A stretch of 5,824 nucleotides of DNA from Burkholderiales bacterium (GTDB taxonomy: Bacteria > Pseudomonadota > Gammaproteobacteria > Burkholderiales > JACMKV01). The notes beneath the pieces are model-generated. The model searched no databases. It worked only from the letters and a program-made list of their open reading frames with translations, and was not told the origin of the DNA. This document shows positions 1 to 5,036 of this stretch, one piece after another (positions within the stretch are counted from its first letter, which is position 1; each line of letters begins with the position of its first letter). The position numbers and the translations under genes were made by a program. The stretch is taken from the NCBI GenBank assembly GCA_014379915.1, contig JACMKV010000004.1, positions 1-5,824 on the forward strand, given 5' to 3'.

Positions 1-1
1 G

Positions 2-2023
2 ACGCGCTTCGCCCAGGCCGGCATGCACGGTCGCTACCATCTGTATCAGGCAACCGCACGGCCATGGCTGTGGTTTTTGACGCGCACCGCCAACTGCCGC
101 ATTTTCCAGCAGATGAAAGTGCCCGACATCATCAAGCAGATTTTTCAGGATCACGCGCAGATCGAAGACGCGAAGTTCGAGCTGACCGGCGAATACCGCA
201 AGTGGAATTACTGTGTTCAGTATCGCGAAACCGATTTCAATTTCGTCAGCAGGCTGATGGAGCAGGAAGGCATTTACTATTATTTCAAGCACGAGGATGG
301 CCGCCACACGATGGTCATCGCCGATTCCTATGGCGCCCACGCGCCGCTTGCTGGTTACGAGGAAATTCCGTTTATTCCGCAGGAGCGCATGACGCGGCCT
401 GAACAGGAACGCATCAGCGATTGGGATTTCATTCGCGAGATTCAGCCGGGTCGCTACGTGCTCGACGATTTCGATTTCGAAAAGCCGAGCGTCGATCTGC
501 AGGTCAAGACGAAAATCAAGCGCGAGCATCAGCTTGCCGAATACGAAATTTACGACTATCCCGGCGAGTTCATCACGACCGGCGAAGGCGATCACTACGT
601 GCAGGCGCGTATAGAAGAACTGCACGCGCAATTCGAAATCGGCCACGGTCGAAGCAACGCGCGCGGCTTGAGCGTCGGCTATTTGTTCAAACTCGTCGGG
701 CAGACGCGCGCCGATCAGGATCGCGAATATCTGGTGCTTTCGGCCATGCATCAGATGACTTATAGCGAGTACGAATCGACGGATGAAGCAGGGCCAAGCT
801 ACGATTGCAGCTTCACCGTGCTGAATAGCCGGCAACCGTTCCGCCCAGCGCGCTTGACGCCCAAGCCCGTCGTGCAGGGGCCGCAGACCGCGATCGTCGT
901 CGGCCCCGACGGCGACGAGATTTATACCGACAAATATGGGCGCGTCAAAGTCCAGTTCCATTGGGACCGCGTCGGCGAGAAAAACGAAAACAGCTCGTGC
1001 TGGATCCGCGTTTCGCACCCGTGGGCCGGCAAGAACTGGGGCATGGTCGCGATTCCGCGTATCGGTCAGGAAGTGATCGTCGATTTCCTCGAAGGCGATC
1101 CCGACGATCCCATCATTACCGGGCGGGTTTACAACGCCGAGCAGATGCCGCCCTACGCGCTGCCGGCGAACATGACGCAAACCGGAACGCTGAGCCGCTC
1201 TAGCAAAGGCGGTACCGCGGCCAACGCCAACGAATTCCGCTTTGAAGACAAAAAAGGTTCGGAGCAAGTCTATCTGCACGCCGAAAAAAACCAGGACATC
1301 GAAGTCGAGTCCGACGAGACGCACTGGGTCGGCCACGATCGCACCAAGACGATCGACAACGACGAAACGACGCTCGTCAAACACGACCGCACCGAGACGG
1401 TCGGCAACAACGAAACGATCACCATCGGTGTGAACCGTACCGAGACGGTGGGCAGCAATGAGACCATCGGCATCGGCTTGAATCGCACTGAAACTGTCGG
1501 CGTTAACGAGACGATCACGATCGGCGCCAACCGCACCATTTCCGTCGGCGCGAGCGAAACGGCGACCGTTGTCTTACAGCGCACGCATGCCGTCGGTATA
1601 AATGAAACTATCGCGATAGGTGCGGCGCAGGAGGTGGCCATTGGTGCTTTTCAGGCCATTGCCGTTGGCGCCTATCAAACCATCAATGTGGGCGGGAACC
1701 AGAATGTTGACATCGGCGGCAATCAATCCGAGACGATCGACAAGAACGAATCGATGAAGGTCGGCGGCGACGAGTCGAGAAGCGTCAGCGGTGGCCGCAG
1801 CACCAGCATCGGCAAAGACGATGCGCTCAAAGTTGCCAACAACGTGGTCATCGACGCCGGCGATTCGGTGACGATCACAACCGGCAGCGCGAGCATCAGC
1901 ATGAAAAAAGACGGCACCATTGTGATCAAGGGGAAGGACATTACGATCGAGGGCTCAGGCAAGATCAACGTCAAGGCGAGCAGCGACATCGTGATGAAGG
2001 GTTCGAAGATATTGCAAAACTGA
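2..2023 (+). CDS. vgrG: Type VI secretion tip protein VgrG (5' partial)
   Basis: This is the trimeric spike protein that caps the Hcp tube of the T6SS and is fired into target cells. The frame is open from base 2, and the residues before the first ATG (TRFAQAG at 2-22) already fit the family, so the true start lies off the left edge and the ATG at 23 is internal. Numbering from that ATG, the gp27-like part (RPWLWFLTRTANCRIFQ, VPDIIKQIF) comes first. The gp5-like OB-fold follows at about 294-371, with GPDGDEIYTDKYGRVKVQFHWDR split by WAGKNWGM and ending IPRIGQEVIVDFLEGDP and IITGRVYN. A beta-helical needle of 16-residue repeats spans 455-598, then a standard tail rich in VTI/DIT/SDIV strands ends at a TGA at 2021-2023. 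No extra C-terminal effector domain is visible, so this is probably a structural or cargo-carrying VgrG rather than an evolved one. The DUF6484 gene begins 10 bases downstream and is probably co-transcribed. Confidence 0.96.
   Translation, partial: TRFAQAGMHGRYHLYQATARPWLWFLTRTANCRIFQQMKVPDIIKQIFQDHAQIEDAKFELTGEYRKWNYCVQYRETDFNFVSRLMEQEGIYYYFKHEDGRHTMVIADSYGAHAPLAGYEEIPFIPQERMTRPEQERISDWDFIREIQPGRYVLDDFDFEKPSVDLQVKTKIKREHQLAEYEIYDYPGEFITTGEGDHYVQARIEELHAQFEIGHGRSNARGLSVGYLFKLVGQTRADQDREYLVLSAMHQMTYSEYESTDEAGPSYDCSFTVLNSRQPFRPARLTPKPVVQGPQTAIVVGPDGDEIYTDKYGRVKVQFHWDRVGEKNENSSCWIRVSHPWAGKNWGMVAIPRIGQEVIVDFLEGDPDDPIITGRVYNAEQMPPYALPANMTQTGTLSRSSKGGTAANANEFRFEDKKGSEQVYLHAEKNQDIEVESDETHWVGHDRTKTIDNDETTLVKHDRTETVGNNETITIGVNRTETVGSNETIGIGLNRTETVGVNETITIGANRTISVGASETATVVLQRTHAVGINETIAIGAAQEVAIGAFQAIAVGAYQTINVGGNQNVDIGGNQSETIDKNESMKVGGDESRSVSGGRSTSIGKDDALKVANNVVIDAGDSVTITTGSASISMKKDGTIVIKGKDITIEGSGKINVKASSDIVMKGSKILQN
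1385..1816 (+). repeat. Nine 16-residue (48-bp) coding repeats in the VgrG needle
   Basis: Nine consecutive 48-base units encode residues 455-598 of the VgrG frame counted from base 23. The first three are nearly alike (pattern NRTETVGxNETIxIGx, beginning DRTETVGNNETITIGV). Units 4-9 drift progressively (for example QRTHAVGINETIAIGA, then YQTINVGGNQNVDIGG). Each unit is two 8-residue half-repeats, matching the strand spacing expected of the triple-stranded beta-helix in VgrG/gp5 needles. The gradient of similarity suggests recent unit duplication near the start of the needle. Confidence 0.85.
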
Positions 2024-2033
2024 GAGAAAAATC

Positions 2034-2531
2034 ATGAGTGCACGCGAATCGCAAGAGCTGTTGGTCGTTCCCGCTCCAAATGAGTCGGCTGCGCCATCTC
2101 GCACGCAAATCGACGGCGTCGTTGTCGGCACGCTGGTCGGTTTTCTGGAAAACGCTGTGCCGCTGGTCGTCTATCCGGGTCAACCGGGAAGTGCGGCCAT
2201 TGCAGCGCGCGCGATACTCGATTTGCGCGGCGAACACATCGGCCGCGAAGTCGTCCTGATGTTCGAGGGAAGCGATCCGCTAAAGCCGCTGGTGGTGGGC
2301 TGTCTGCAGGAGAAAAGCGCGTGGCCGCTCGCCGAAAAACCCGCACAGGTCGAAGTGGATGCCGATGGCGAGCGCCTCGTGATCGATGCCAAAAACGAAA
2401 TCGTCCTCCGCTGCGGCAAGGCGAGCATTACGCTGACCAAGGCGGGCAAAGTGTTGATACGCGGCGCGTACTTATTGAGCCGATCTTCCGGGGTCAATCG
2501 CATCAAGGGCGGGTCGGTGCAAATCAATTGA
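2034..2531 (+). CDS. DUF6484-domain T6SS-associated protein
   Basis: This 165-residue protein has the features I associate with DUF6484, a domain of unknown biochemical function commonly encoded beside VgrG and T6SS effector or adaptor genes. Residues about 24-93 carry the domain: IDGVVVGTLVGF, then VVYPGQPGSAAIAARAILDL, then GREVVLMFEGSDPLKPLVVGCLQ. The C-terminal part (about 105-165) is predicted beta-rich (VDADGERLVIDAKNEIVLRCG, then ASITLTKAGKVLIRGAYL) and resembles the strand-rich tails found on VgrG-type spikes. No signal peptide or membrane helix is seen. The start at 2034 lies 10 bases after the vgrG stop with only a weak purine-rich stretch (GAGAGAAAAA) before it, so translation is probably coupled to vgrG. 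A chaperone, adaptor or spike-accessory role is inference from context. No effector gene follows, which is unusual for such a module. Confidence 0.82.
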   Translation: MSARESQELLVVPAPNESAAPSRTQIDGVVVGTLVGFLENAVPLVVYPGQPGSAAIAARAILDLRGEHIGREVVLMFEGSDPLKPLVVGCLQEKSAWPLAEKPAQVEVDADGERLVIDAKNEIVLRCGKASITLTKAGKVLIRGAYLLSRSSGVNRIKGGSVQIN

Positions 2532-2571
2532 TGGTGTTTCCAGGCAACCAGTAGCGGGCCGTACATATCAA

Positions 2572-2583
2572 AAGGGGAAGAGG
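2572..2583 (+). promoter_or_regulatory. Ribosome binding site for the TPR/beta-barrel gene
   Basis: The purine run AAGGGGAAGAGG ends two bases before the ATG at 2586, with its AAGGGG part 8 bases from that ATG. It supports initiation at 2586. The in-frame ATGs at 2646 and 2658 lack a comparable site but would give a more conventional signal peptide, so the start is not settled. Confidence 0.55.
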
Positions 2584-2585
2584 CT

Positions 2586-4016
2586 ATGTGTAGGGAAAGG
2601 AATTACCCGAATCGTGGTCGAGGCGTCTGCGGCATTCATGCGGGTATGTGCGAACAGATGGCAAAGCGCGGGGCATCGCGCAACAGATTCGCCGAGCTTT
2701 TTGCCGCGCTAGCCTTCGTGATCTTCGTCGCGCAGCCTTACTCTGCTTTCGCCCAGCAACAGCCGAACGCCGATCAGCGCTACCAGGATACGTTCGAAGC
2801 GATGATGGCAGAACCAGCCGATGCCGAACGCTCGTTCAATTTTGCTCAAGCCGCTTCCGCCGCCGGAGACTTTCGCGGCGCCATTGCCGCGCTCGAAAGG
2901 ATCCTGCAGGTGAATCCGAGTCTCGCGAATATCCAGCTCGAACTCGGCGTTCTATACCTTCGCGTGGGCGCATCCGATCTGGCGGCCTCTTATTTGCGTC
3001 GTGCCCTGCTCGCGCCTGATGTGCCAGACGCGGTGCGCGATCGCGCGCAGTCGATCCTCGCGCGCGCCGAACGCTCGCGGCAAAAACACTTCGTCACCGG
3101 CTCGGTTTACGCGGGCGCGCGCTACGACAGCAATGCCAACGCCGGTCCAGAGTCGCGTGCAGTAAGGGTGCTGGGCATCGATGGCTTGCTCGACGAAGGC
3201 TCTACCGGGCGCAACGATTTTTCCGGAGAGCTGGTCGGCGCGCTCAGTTACACCTACGCGCTCGACAGCCAGGCCGGCCATGAAATCGAAGCCAACTTTC
3301 TCACCTACAACCGCCGCTACGATGAAAGCTCTGAGATAAACATCAACAGTCTGGGTTTCGATGTCGGCCCGCGGTTCTACTTCGGCCCTCTTCTCGAGCC
3401 GACGCTATCGGTGCGGCCATTCGTCTCGGCGAGCTACATATTTTTGGATGACGAAGGCTATTTGCGACAGGCCGGCGGCGGCGTGAATGTACGCCAGTTC
3501 TTCGGTCCGGCCTCGTTCGTCGAAGGCGCTATCGAAGCGAGCGACCAGAAGTTTTTCAACAGCGAAGAGCGGGCCGCAACCTCGCTTCGTTCCGGGCCAT
3601 TCGTCGAGGGACGTAGCAACTTCGCCTGGCAATTTTTGCCGGCAACCCGGCTCTTTGGCGGCCTTAGTATCGGGCGCCGCGATTCGGAAGCGGATTTTGA
3701 AGCTTTCAATGAAGGCGCGGCACGCATAGGCGTTACGCAAGTTTATCCGCCACCGTTCGGATTGACGGCGTATTCCTGGAGCACCTCGCTTTCCGCGGGC
3801 ATACGCAGGACGGTGTACGACGAGGCCGATCCTCTAATCGACCCAACGACGAAGCGCCAGGACAGCCGCGCCGACGTCATCCTCAGCAACAACATTCGCA
3901 TGACCCGCGAGCTGACGCTGGTGGTGTCGCTGCAATACACGGATAACGATTCGAGCCTGCCGAACTTCGAGTACGACAACAAAGGGGCGAGCGTTGGAAT
4001 CGCGTATAGCTTCTGA
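2586..4016 (+). CDS. TPR and outer-membrane beta-barrel protein, Slam/DUF560-like
   Basis: This 476-residue exported protein probably sits in the outer membrane. A signal peptide is clear: a basic stretch (MAKRGASRNR, from residue 25), a hydrophobic core and a likely cleavage in SAFA|QQQ after residue 56. Residues about 66-165 are helical and TPR-like (SFNFAQAASAAGDFRGAIAA, then LERILQVNP, then LELGVLYLRVGASDLAASYL). From about 172 the protein becomes a beta-barrel, opening with GSVYAGARYDSNANAGP, with alternating strands, many aromatic residues, and a final strand GASVGIAYSF ending in Phe, the usual BAM recognition residue. A periplasmic TPR domain followed by a barrel is the layout of surface lipoprotein assembly modifiers (DUF560), which display lipoproteins on the surface; the residue-level match here is by recollection. 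No TonB box or plug is seen. The ATG at 2586 has the best ribosome site, but starts at 2646 or 2658 would place the signal peptide at the N terminus. It lies 54 bases after the DUF6484 gene and need not belong to the T6SS cluster. No lipoprotein substrate gene is visible. Confidence 0.78.
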   Translation: MCRERNYPNRGRGVCGIHAGMCEQMAKRGASRNRFAELFAALAFVIFVAQPYSAFAQQQPNADQRYQDTFEAMMAEPADAERSFNFAQAASAAGDFRGAIAALERILQVNPSLANIQLELGVLYLRVGASDLAASYLRRALLAPDVPDAVRDRAQSILARAERSRQKHFVTGSVYAGARYDSNANAGPESRAVRVLGIDGLLDEGSTGRNDFSGELVGALSYTYALDSQAGHEIEANFLTYNRRYDESSEININSLGFDVGPRFYFGPLLEPTLSVRPFVSASYIFLDDEGYLRQAGGGVNVRQFFGPASFVEGAIEASDQKFFNSEERAATSLRSGPFVEGRSNFAWQFLPATRLFGGLSIGRRDSEADFEAFNEGAARIGVTQVYPPPFGLTAYSWSTSLSAGIRRTVYDEADPLIDPTTKRQDSRADVILSNNIRMTRELTLVVSLQYTDNDSSLPNFEYDNKGASVGIAYSF

Positions 4017-4036
4017 TGGAAGCACTGATGGAAGCA
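4013..4036 (+). repeat. Tandem 12-bp repeat straddling the beta-barrel stop codon
   Basis: CTGATGGAAGCA occurs twice in perfect tandem (4013-4024 and 4025-4036), and a degraded third unit (CTTGATGGGCA) follows at 4038-4048. The TGA stop at 4014-4016 lies inside the first unit, so the coding sequence ends within the repeat. This is probably replication slippage with no evident function. Confidence 0.8.
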
Positions 4037-4098
4037 GCTTGATGGGCAAAAGCAAAAGGCGCATTAAGGTCGGCCTTGGGGCACCCCGACATCAAACC

Positions 4099-4122
4099 GT
4101 CATTCCCGCGCACGCGGGAACC
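4099..4122. repeat. Short dispersed palindromic repeat, copy 1 (dRS3/REP-like)
   Basis: GTCA is followed by a perfect 8-bp inverted repeat, TTCCCGCG (4103-4110) and CGCGGGAA (4113-4120), around a two-base CA spacer. It resembles the ATTCCC...GGGAAT repeats scattered through neisserial and other proteobacterial genomes. It sits between the 3' ends of the convergent barrel gene and microprotein operon and could act as a hairpin stopping transcription from both sides, though no T run follows it. Confidence 0.75.
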
Positions 4123-4127
4123 CAGTG

Positions 4128-4175
4128 GCGTCAAGGACGCGCGGCAGCCGAGTCAGCGTTGCTACTCATTACTGC
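4128..4175 (+). repeat. Left arm of a 48-bp inverted repeat (original copy)
   Basis: This arm matches the reverse complement of 4360-4407 over 48 bases with one mismatch (A at 4164 against G at 4371). It contains the tail codons, stop codon and 3' flank of the 27-residue microprotein gene. Because it is continuous with that gene's intact body, it is probably the source copy. Confidence 0.93.
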
Positions 4176-4245
4176 GCGCCGCATCCAGTGCCATGTACAC
4201 GAAGGAAAATGCAACTACGAGCATGACGATGGTGATGAGATCCAT
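4162..4245 (-). CDS. 27-residue single-helix membrane microprotein
   Basis: This tiny gene runs from ATG at 4245-4243 to TAG at 4164-4162. The product begins MDLITIVMLVVAF and ends YMALDAARSNE: one hydrophobic helix of about 18 residues, then a short polar tail, so probably a single-pass inner-membrane peptide. I do not recognise the family. The main evidence that it is real is its paralogue at 4354-4488: residues 11-24 (VAFSFVYMALDAAR) are identical in both, while their codons differ at six bases, all silent. No strong Shine-Dalgarno sequence is seen before its ATG. The inverted copy of its tail at 4360-4407 has GAG where this gene has TAG and would read SNEEQR before a stop, so this gene may have lost three C-terminal residues through a nonsense change. 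Its size recalls accessory subunits such as KdpF or CydX, and also small hydrophobic toxins, but no partner gene supports any of these. Confidence 0.68.
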   Translation of the reverse strand: MDLITIVMLVVAFSFVYMALDAARSNE

Positions 4246-4311
4246 AACCGCTATTTCGGGTTACGAATCGCGAACTCGCGGAGAACCAAAGCAAGGCCTC
4301 CAAGAAAAACC

Positions 4312-4362
4312 GCGCGCCGCATCCAGTGCCCATGTACACGAAGGAAAATGCAACTACGAGCA
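4312..4362 (-). pseudogene. Broken partial copy of the 27-residue microprotein gene
   Basis: This stretch repeats 4174-4223, the body of the intact 27-residue gene, in the same orientation. The match is perfect over 50 bases except for one extra C at about 4328-4331. On the minus strand the insertion shifts the frame, turning YMALDAAR into YMGTGC. The copy has no start codon of its own and its tail is missing, because the tail copy (4360-4407) lies on the other side and is inverted. Near-identity marks it as a much younger duplication than the split between the 27- and 44-residue genes. It is a dead fragment. Confidence 0.85.
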
Positions 4363-4488
4363 GTAATGAGGAGCAACGCTGACTCGGCTGCCGCGCGTCC
4401 TTGACGCGCTGCGCCTCGCCGCGTCGAGTGCCATGTACACGAAAGAAAACGCAACGAAGAGCATTGCAATTGTGCCGAGATATTCCAT
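4354..4488 (-). CDS. 44-residue single-helix membrane microprotein with a rewritten tail
   Basis: The ATG at 4488-4486 directly follows the TAA (4491-4489) of the upstream two-helix gene, and GGAGGAG lies 6 bases before it, so the two are translationally coupled. The product starts MEYLGTIAMLFVAF, has one hydrophobic helix to about residue 21 and shares VAFSFVYMALDAAR (residues 12-25) with the 27-residue paralogue. After DAARRSAS the sequence enters the inverted repeat at 4407 and continues RTRGSRVSVAPHYCS to TAG at 4356-4354. That basic tail is encoded by the complement of the neighbour's 3' flank, so it is almost certainly not ancestral; the original protein was probably nearer 27-32 residues. 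Function is unknown. Coupling to the two-helix protein suggests that the two act together in the inner membrane. Confidence 0.72.
   Translation of the reverse strand: MEYLGTIAMLFVAFSFVYMALDAARRSASRTRGSRVSVAPHYCS
4360..4407 (-). repeat. Right arm of the 48-bp inverted repeat (rearranged copy)
   Basis: This is the reverse complement of 4128-4175 with one mismatch. It abuts the direct-repeat copy at 4312-4362, and the two share the three bases GCA at 4360-4362. The arm supplies the last 16 or so codons and much of the C-terminal tail of the 44-residue microprotein gene read through it on the minus strand. It could pair with the left arm across a 184-base spacer. Confidence 0.93.
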
Positions 4489-4716
4489 TTATAACTCCTC
4501 CAGAGCGTCAATGCGGTGCTCTATAAGTCGGTGAATTTTGAAACCCGCAAATGTGATAACTGCTACTGCTATGAGTGCGGCCCAAATTTTATGCGCTGAG
4601 TCTACGTCGTCCCGTGAAACTAACCAGCCCACCAGACTAATGTCTGTAACAACGAGGACGCCCAGCCAAAATTTAAGGTATGCAATCTGCTCTTTAGCGA
4701 TATCCAGCTTGGACAT
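4489..4716 (-). CDS. 75-residue two-helix inner-membrane protein, unnamed family
   Basis: This small protein starts MSKLDIAKEQIAYLKFWLG. It has a charged amphipathic N terminus, a first membrane helix at about 16-34 (FWLGVLVVTDISLVGWLVS), a short acidic loop (RDDVDS), a second helix at about 44-60 and a charged C-terminal helix (HRLIEHRIDALEEL). Both termini are probably cytoplasmic. I recall similar unnamed small two-helix proteins in proteobacteria but cannot name the family or a function. An upstream in-frame TTG at 4746 would add ten residues; the ATG at 4716 is preferred because the family-like sequence begins there, although neither has a clear Shine-Dalgarno. It is the first gene of the minus-strand operon, and its stop abuts the next ATG. 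Bases 4501-4800, covering most of it and its upstream side, are about 46% GC by hand count, below a sampled part of vgrG (about 58%), which fits acquisition by transfer. Confidence 0.78.
   Translation of the reverse strand: MSKLDIAKEQIAYLKFWLGVLVVTDISLVGWLVSRDDVDSAHKIWAALIAVAVITFAGFKIHRLIEHRIDALEEL
4495..4501 (-). promoter_or_regulatory. Strong Shine-Dalgarno for the 44-residue microprotein
   Basis: GGAGGAG on the minus strand lies within the final codons of the two-helix gene, 6 bases before the ATG at 4488. It is the strongest ribosome site in the minus-strand operon and fixes the start of this short gene. Confidence 0.8.
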
Positions 4717-4886
4717 GGGAAATAGCTTACTGGTTTTAGGCAGCAATTACCAAGCTGCAAATATTAGGTCAGGTTTCCGCAAGCTACCTGAAGAGATCGT
4801 TGAAACAAATGAGGTCAGGAACCTTCAGTTAGACCCTATTCTGATTCCCGCGCAAATGGCGGAAGGAGCGATGACCTAATTTTTCA

Positions 4887-4910
4887 GTCATTCCTGCGCA
4901 AGCAGGAATC
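4887..4910. repeat. Short dispersed palindromic repeat, copy 2
   Basis: GTC is followed by arms ATTCCTGC (4890-4897) and GCAGGAAT (4902-4909) around a four-base GCAA loop. Compared with copy 1, one arm has C to T and the other has the compensating G to A, so pairing is kept. Confidence 0.75.
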
Positions 4911-4929
4911 TCGTACCACAAAGGGCCCG

Positions 4930-4952
4930 GTCATCCCGTTCGAGCGGGAACC
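4930..4952. repeat. Short dispersed palindromic repeat, copy 3
   Basis: GTCA is followed by arms TCCCG (4934-4938) and CGGGA (4945-4949) around TTCGAG, then ACCC as in copy 1. It is one base shorter than the others and lies 20 bases after copy 2 in the same orientation. Confidence 0.65.
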
Positions 4953-5024
4953 CGGCAGCTTGCAGGAAAAGCTTCAGACGTTTTACGCAGGAAGACCTGA
5001 GCCTTCCAAAACTCTGAAGGATTC

Positions 5025-5030
5025 AAGGAG
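5025..5030 (+). promoter_or_regulatory. Ribosome binding site for the FecR-domain gene
   Basis: A canonical AAGGAG stands 6 bases before the ATG at 5037. Together with the signal peptide that follows, it fixes this start. Confidence 0.88.
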
Positions 5031-5036
5031 AAAACC

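Larger units (their letters stand above)
4717..5036. other. Divergent intergenic region between the microprotein operon and the FecR gene
   Basis: No convincing gene was found in these 320 bases. They separate the minus-strand two-helix gene from the plus-strand FecR-domain gene, so they should hold promoters for both. A TAATAT on the minus strand near 4760-4765 could be a -10 element but lacks a good -35 partner, and no clear plus-strand promoter was seen. Two short palindromic repeats lie at 4887-4910 and 4930-4952, with a possible decayed half-copy (GATTCCCGCGCAA) near 4843-4855. AGGTCAGG occurs twice, at 4766-4773 and 4812-4819. The left half is AT-richer than the right. Confidence 0.6.

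Noticed and set aside
1270..1641. 123-codon minus-strand ORF inside vgrG
   Set aside because: Its periodic Val/Ser pattern is the complement of the 48-bp VgrG repeats.
4061..4090. Rho-independent terminator after the barrel gene (AAGGTCGGCCTT, GGGGCACCCC)
   Set aside because: The stems are only 4 bp and no T run follows. The palindrome at 4099-4122 is the better hairpin, but also lacks a T run.
3994..4404. Plus-strand ORFs (136 and 96 codons) running through 4000-4400
   Set aside because: They are antisense to the microproteins, and their internal repetition merely reflects the duplicated DNA. Composition is unlike a real protein and there is no ribosome site.
4128..4407. CRISPR array or insertion sequence
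   Set aside because: There are only two copies in mixed orientation containing gene parts, with no regular spacers, no transposase and no target-site duplication seen.
4251..4511. 86-codon minus-strand ORF overlapping the 44-residue microprotein in another frame
   Set aside because: It lacks a good ribosome site and has low-complexity Arg/Ala composition, and it runs through the inverted repeat and the broken copy. The alternative frame has a strong Shine-Dalgarno and a paralogue.
4717..4746. TTG start at 4746 extending the two-helix protein by ten residues
   Set aside because: No Shine-Dalgarno is visible and the added LPKTSKLFP has no family support; the ATG at 4716 is preferred.
4766..4819. 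AGGTCAGG direct repeat as an operator
   Set aside because: Two 8-bp copies 46 bases apart may be chance, and neither sits on a recognisable promoter.
4538..4879. 113-codon plus-strand ORF
   Set aside because: It is the antisense shadow of the two-helix gene, whose membrane topology and coupling to the next gene are far more convincing.
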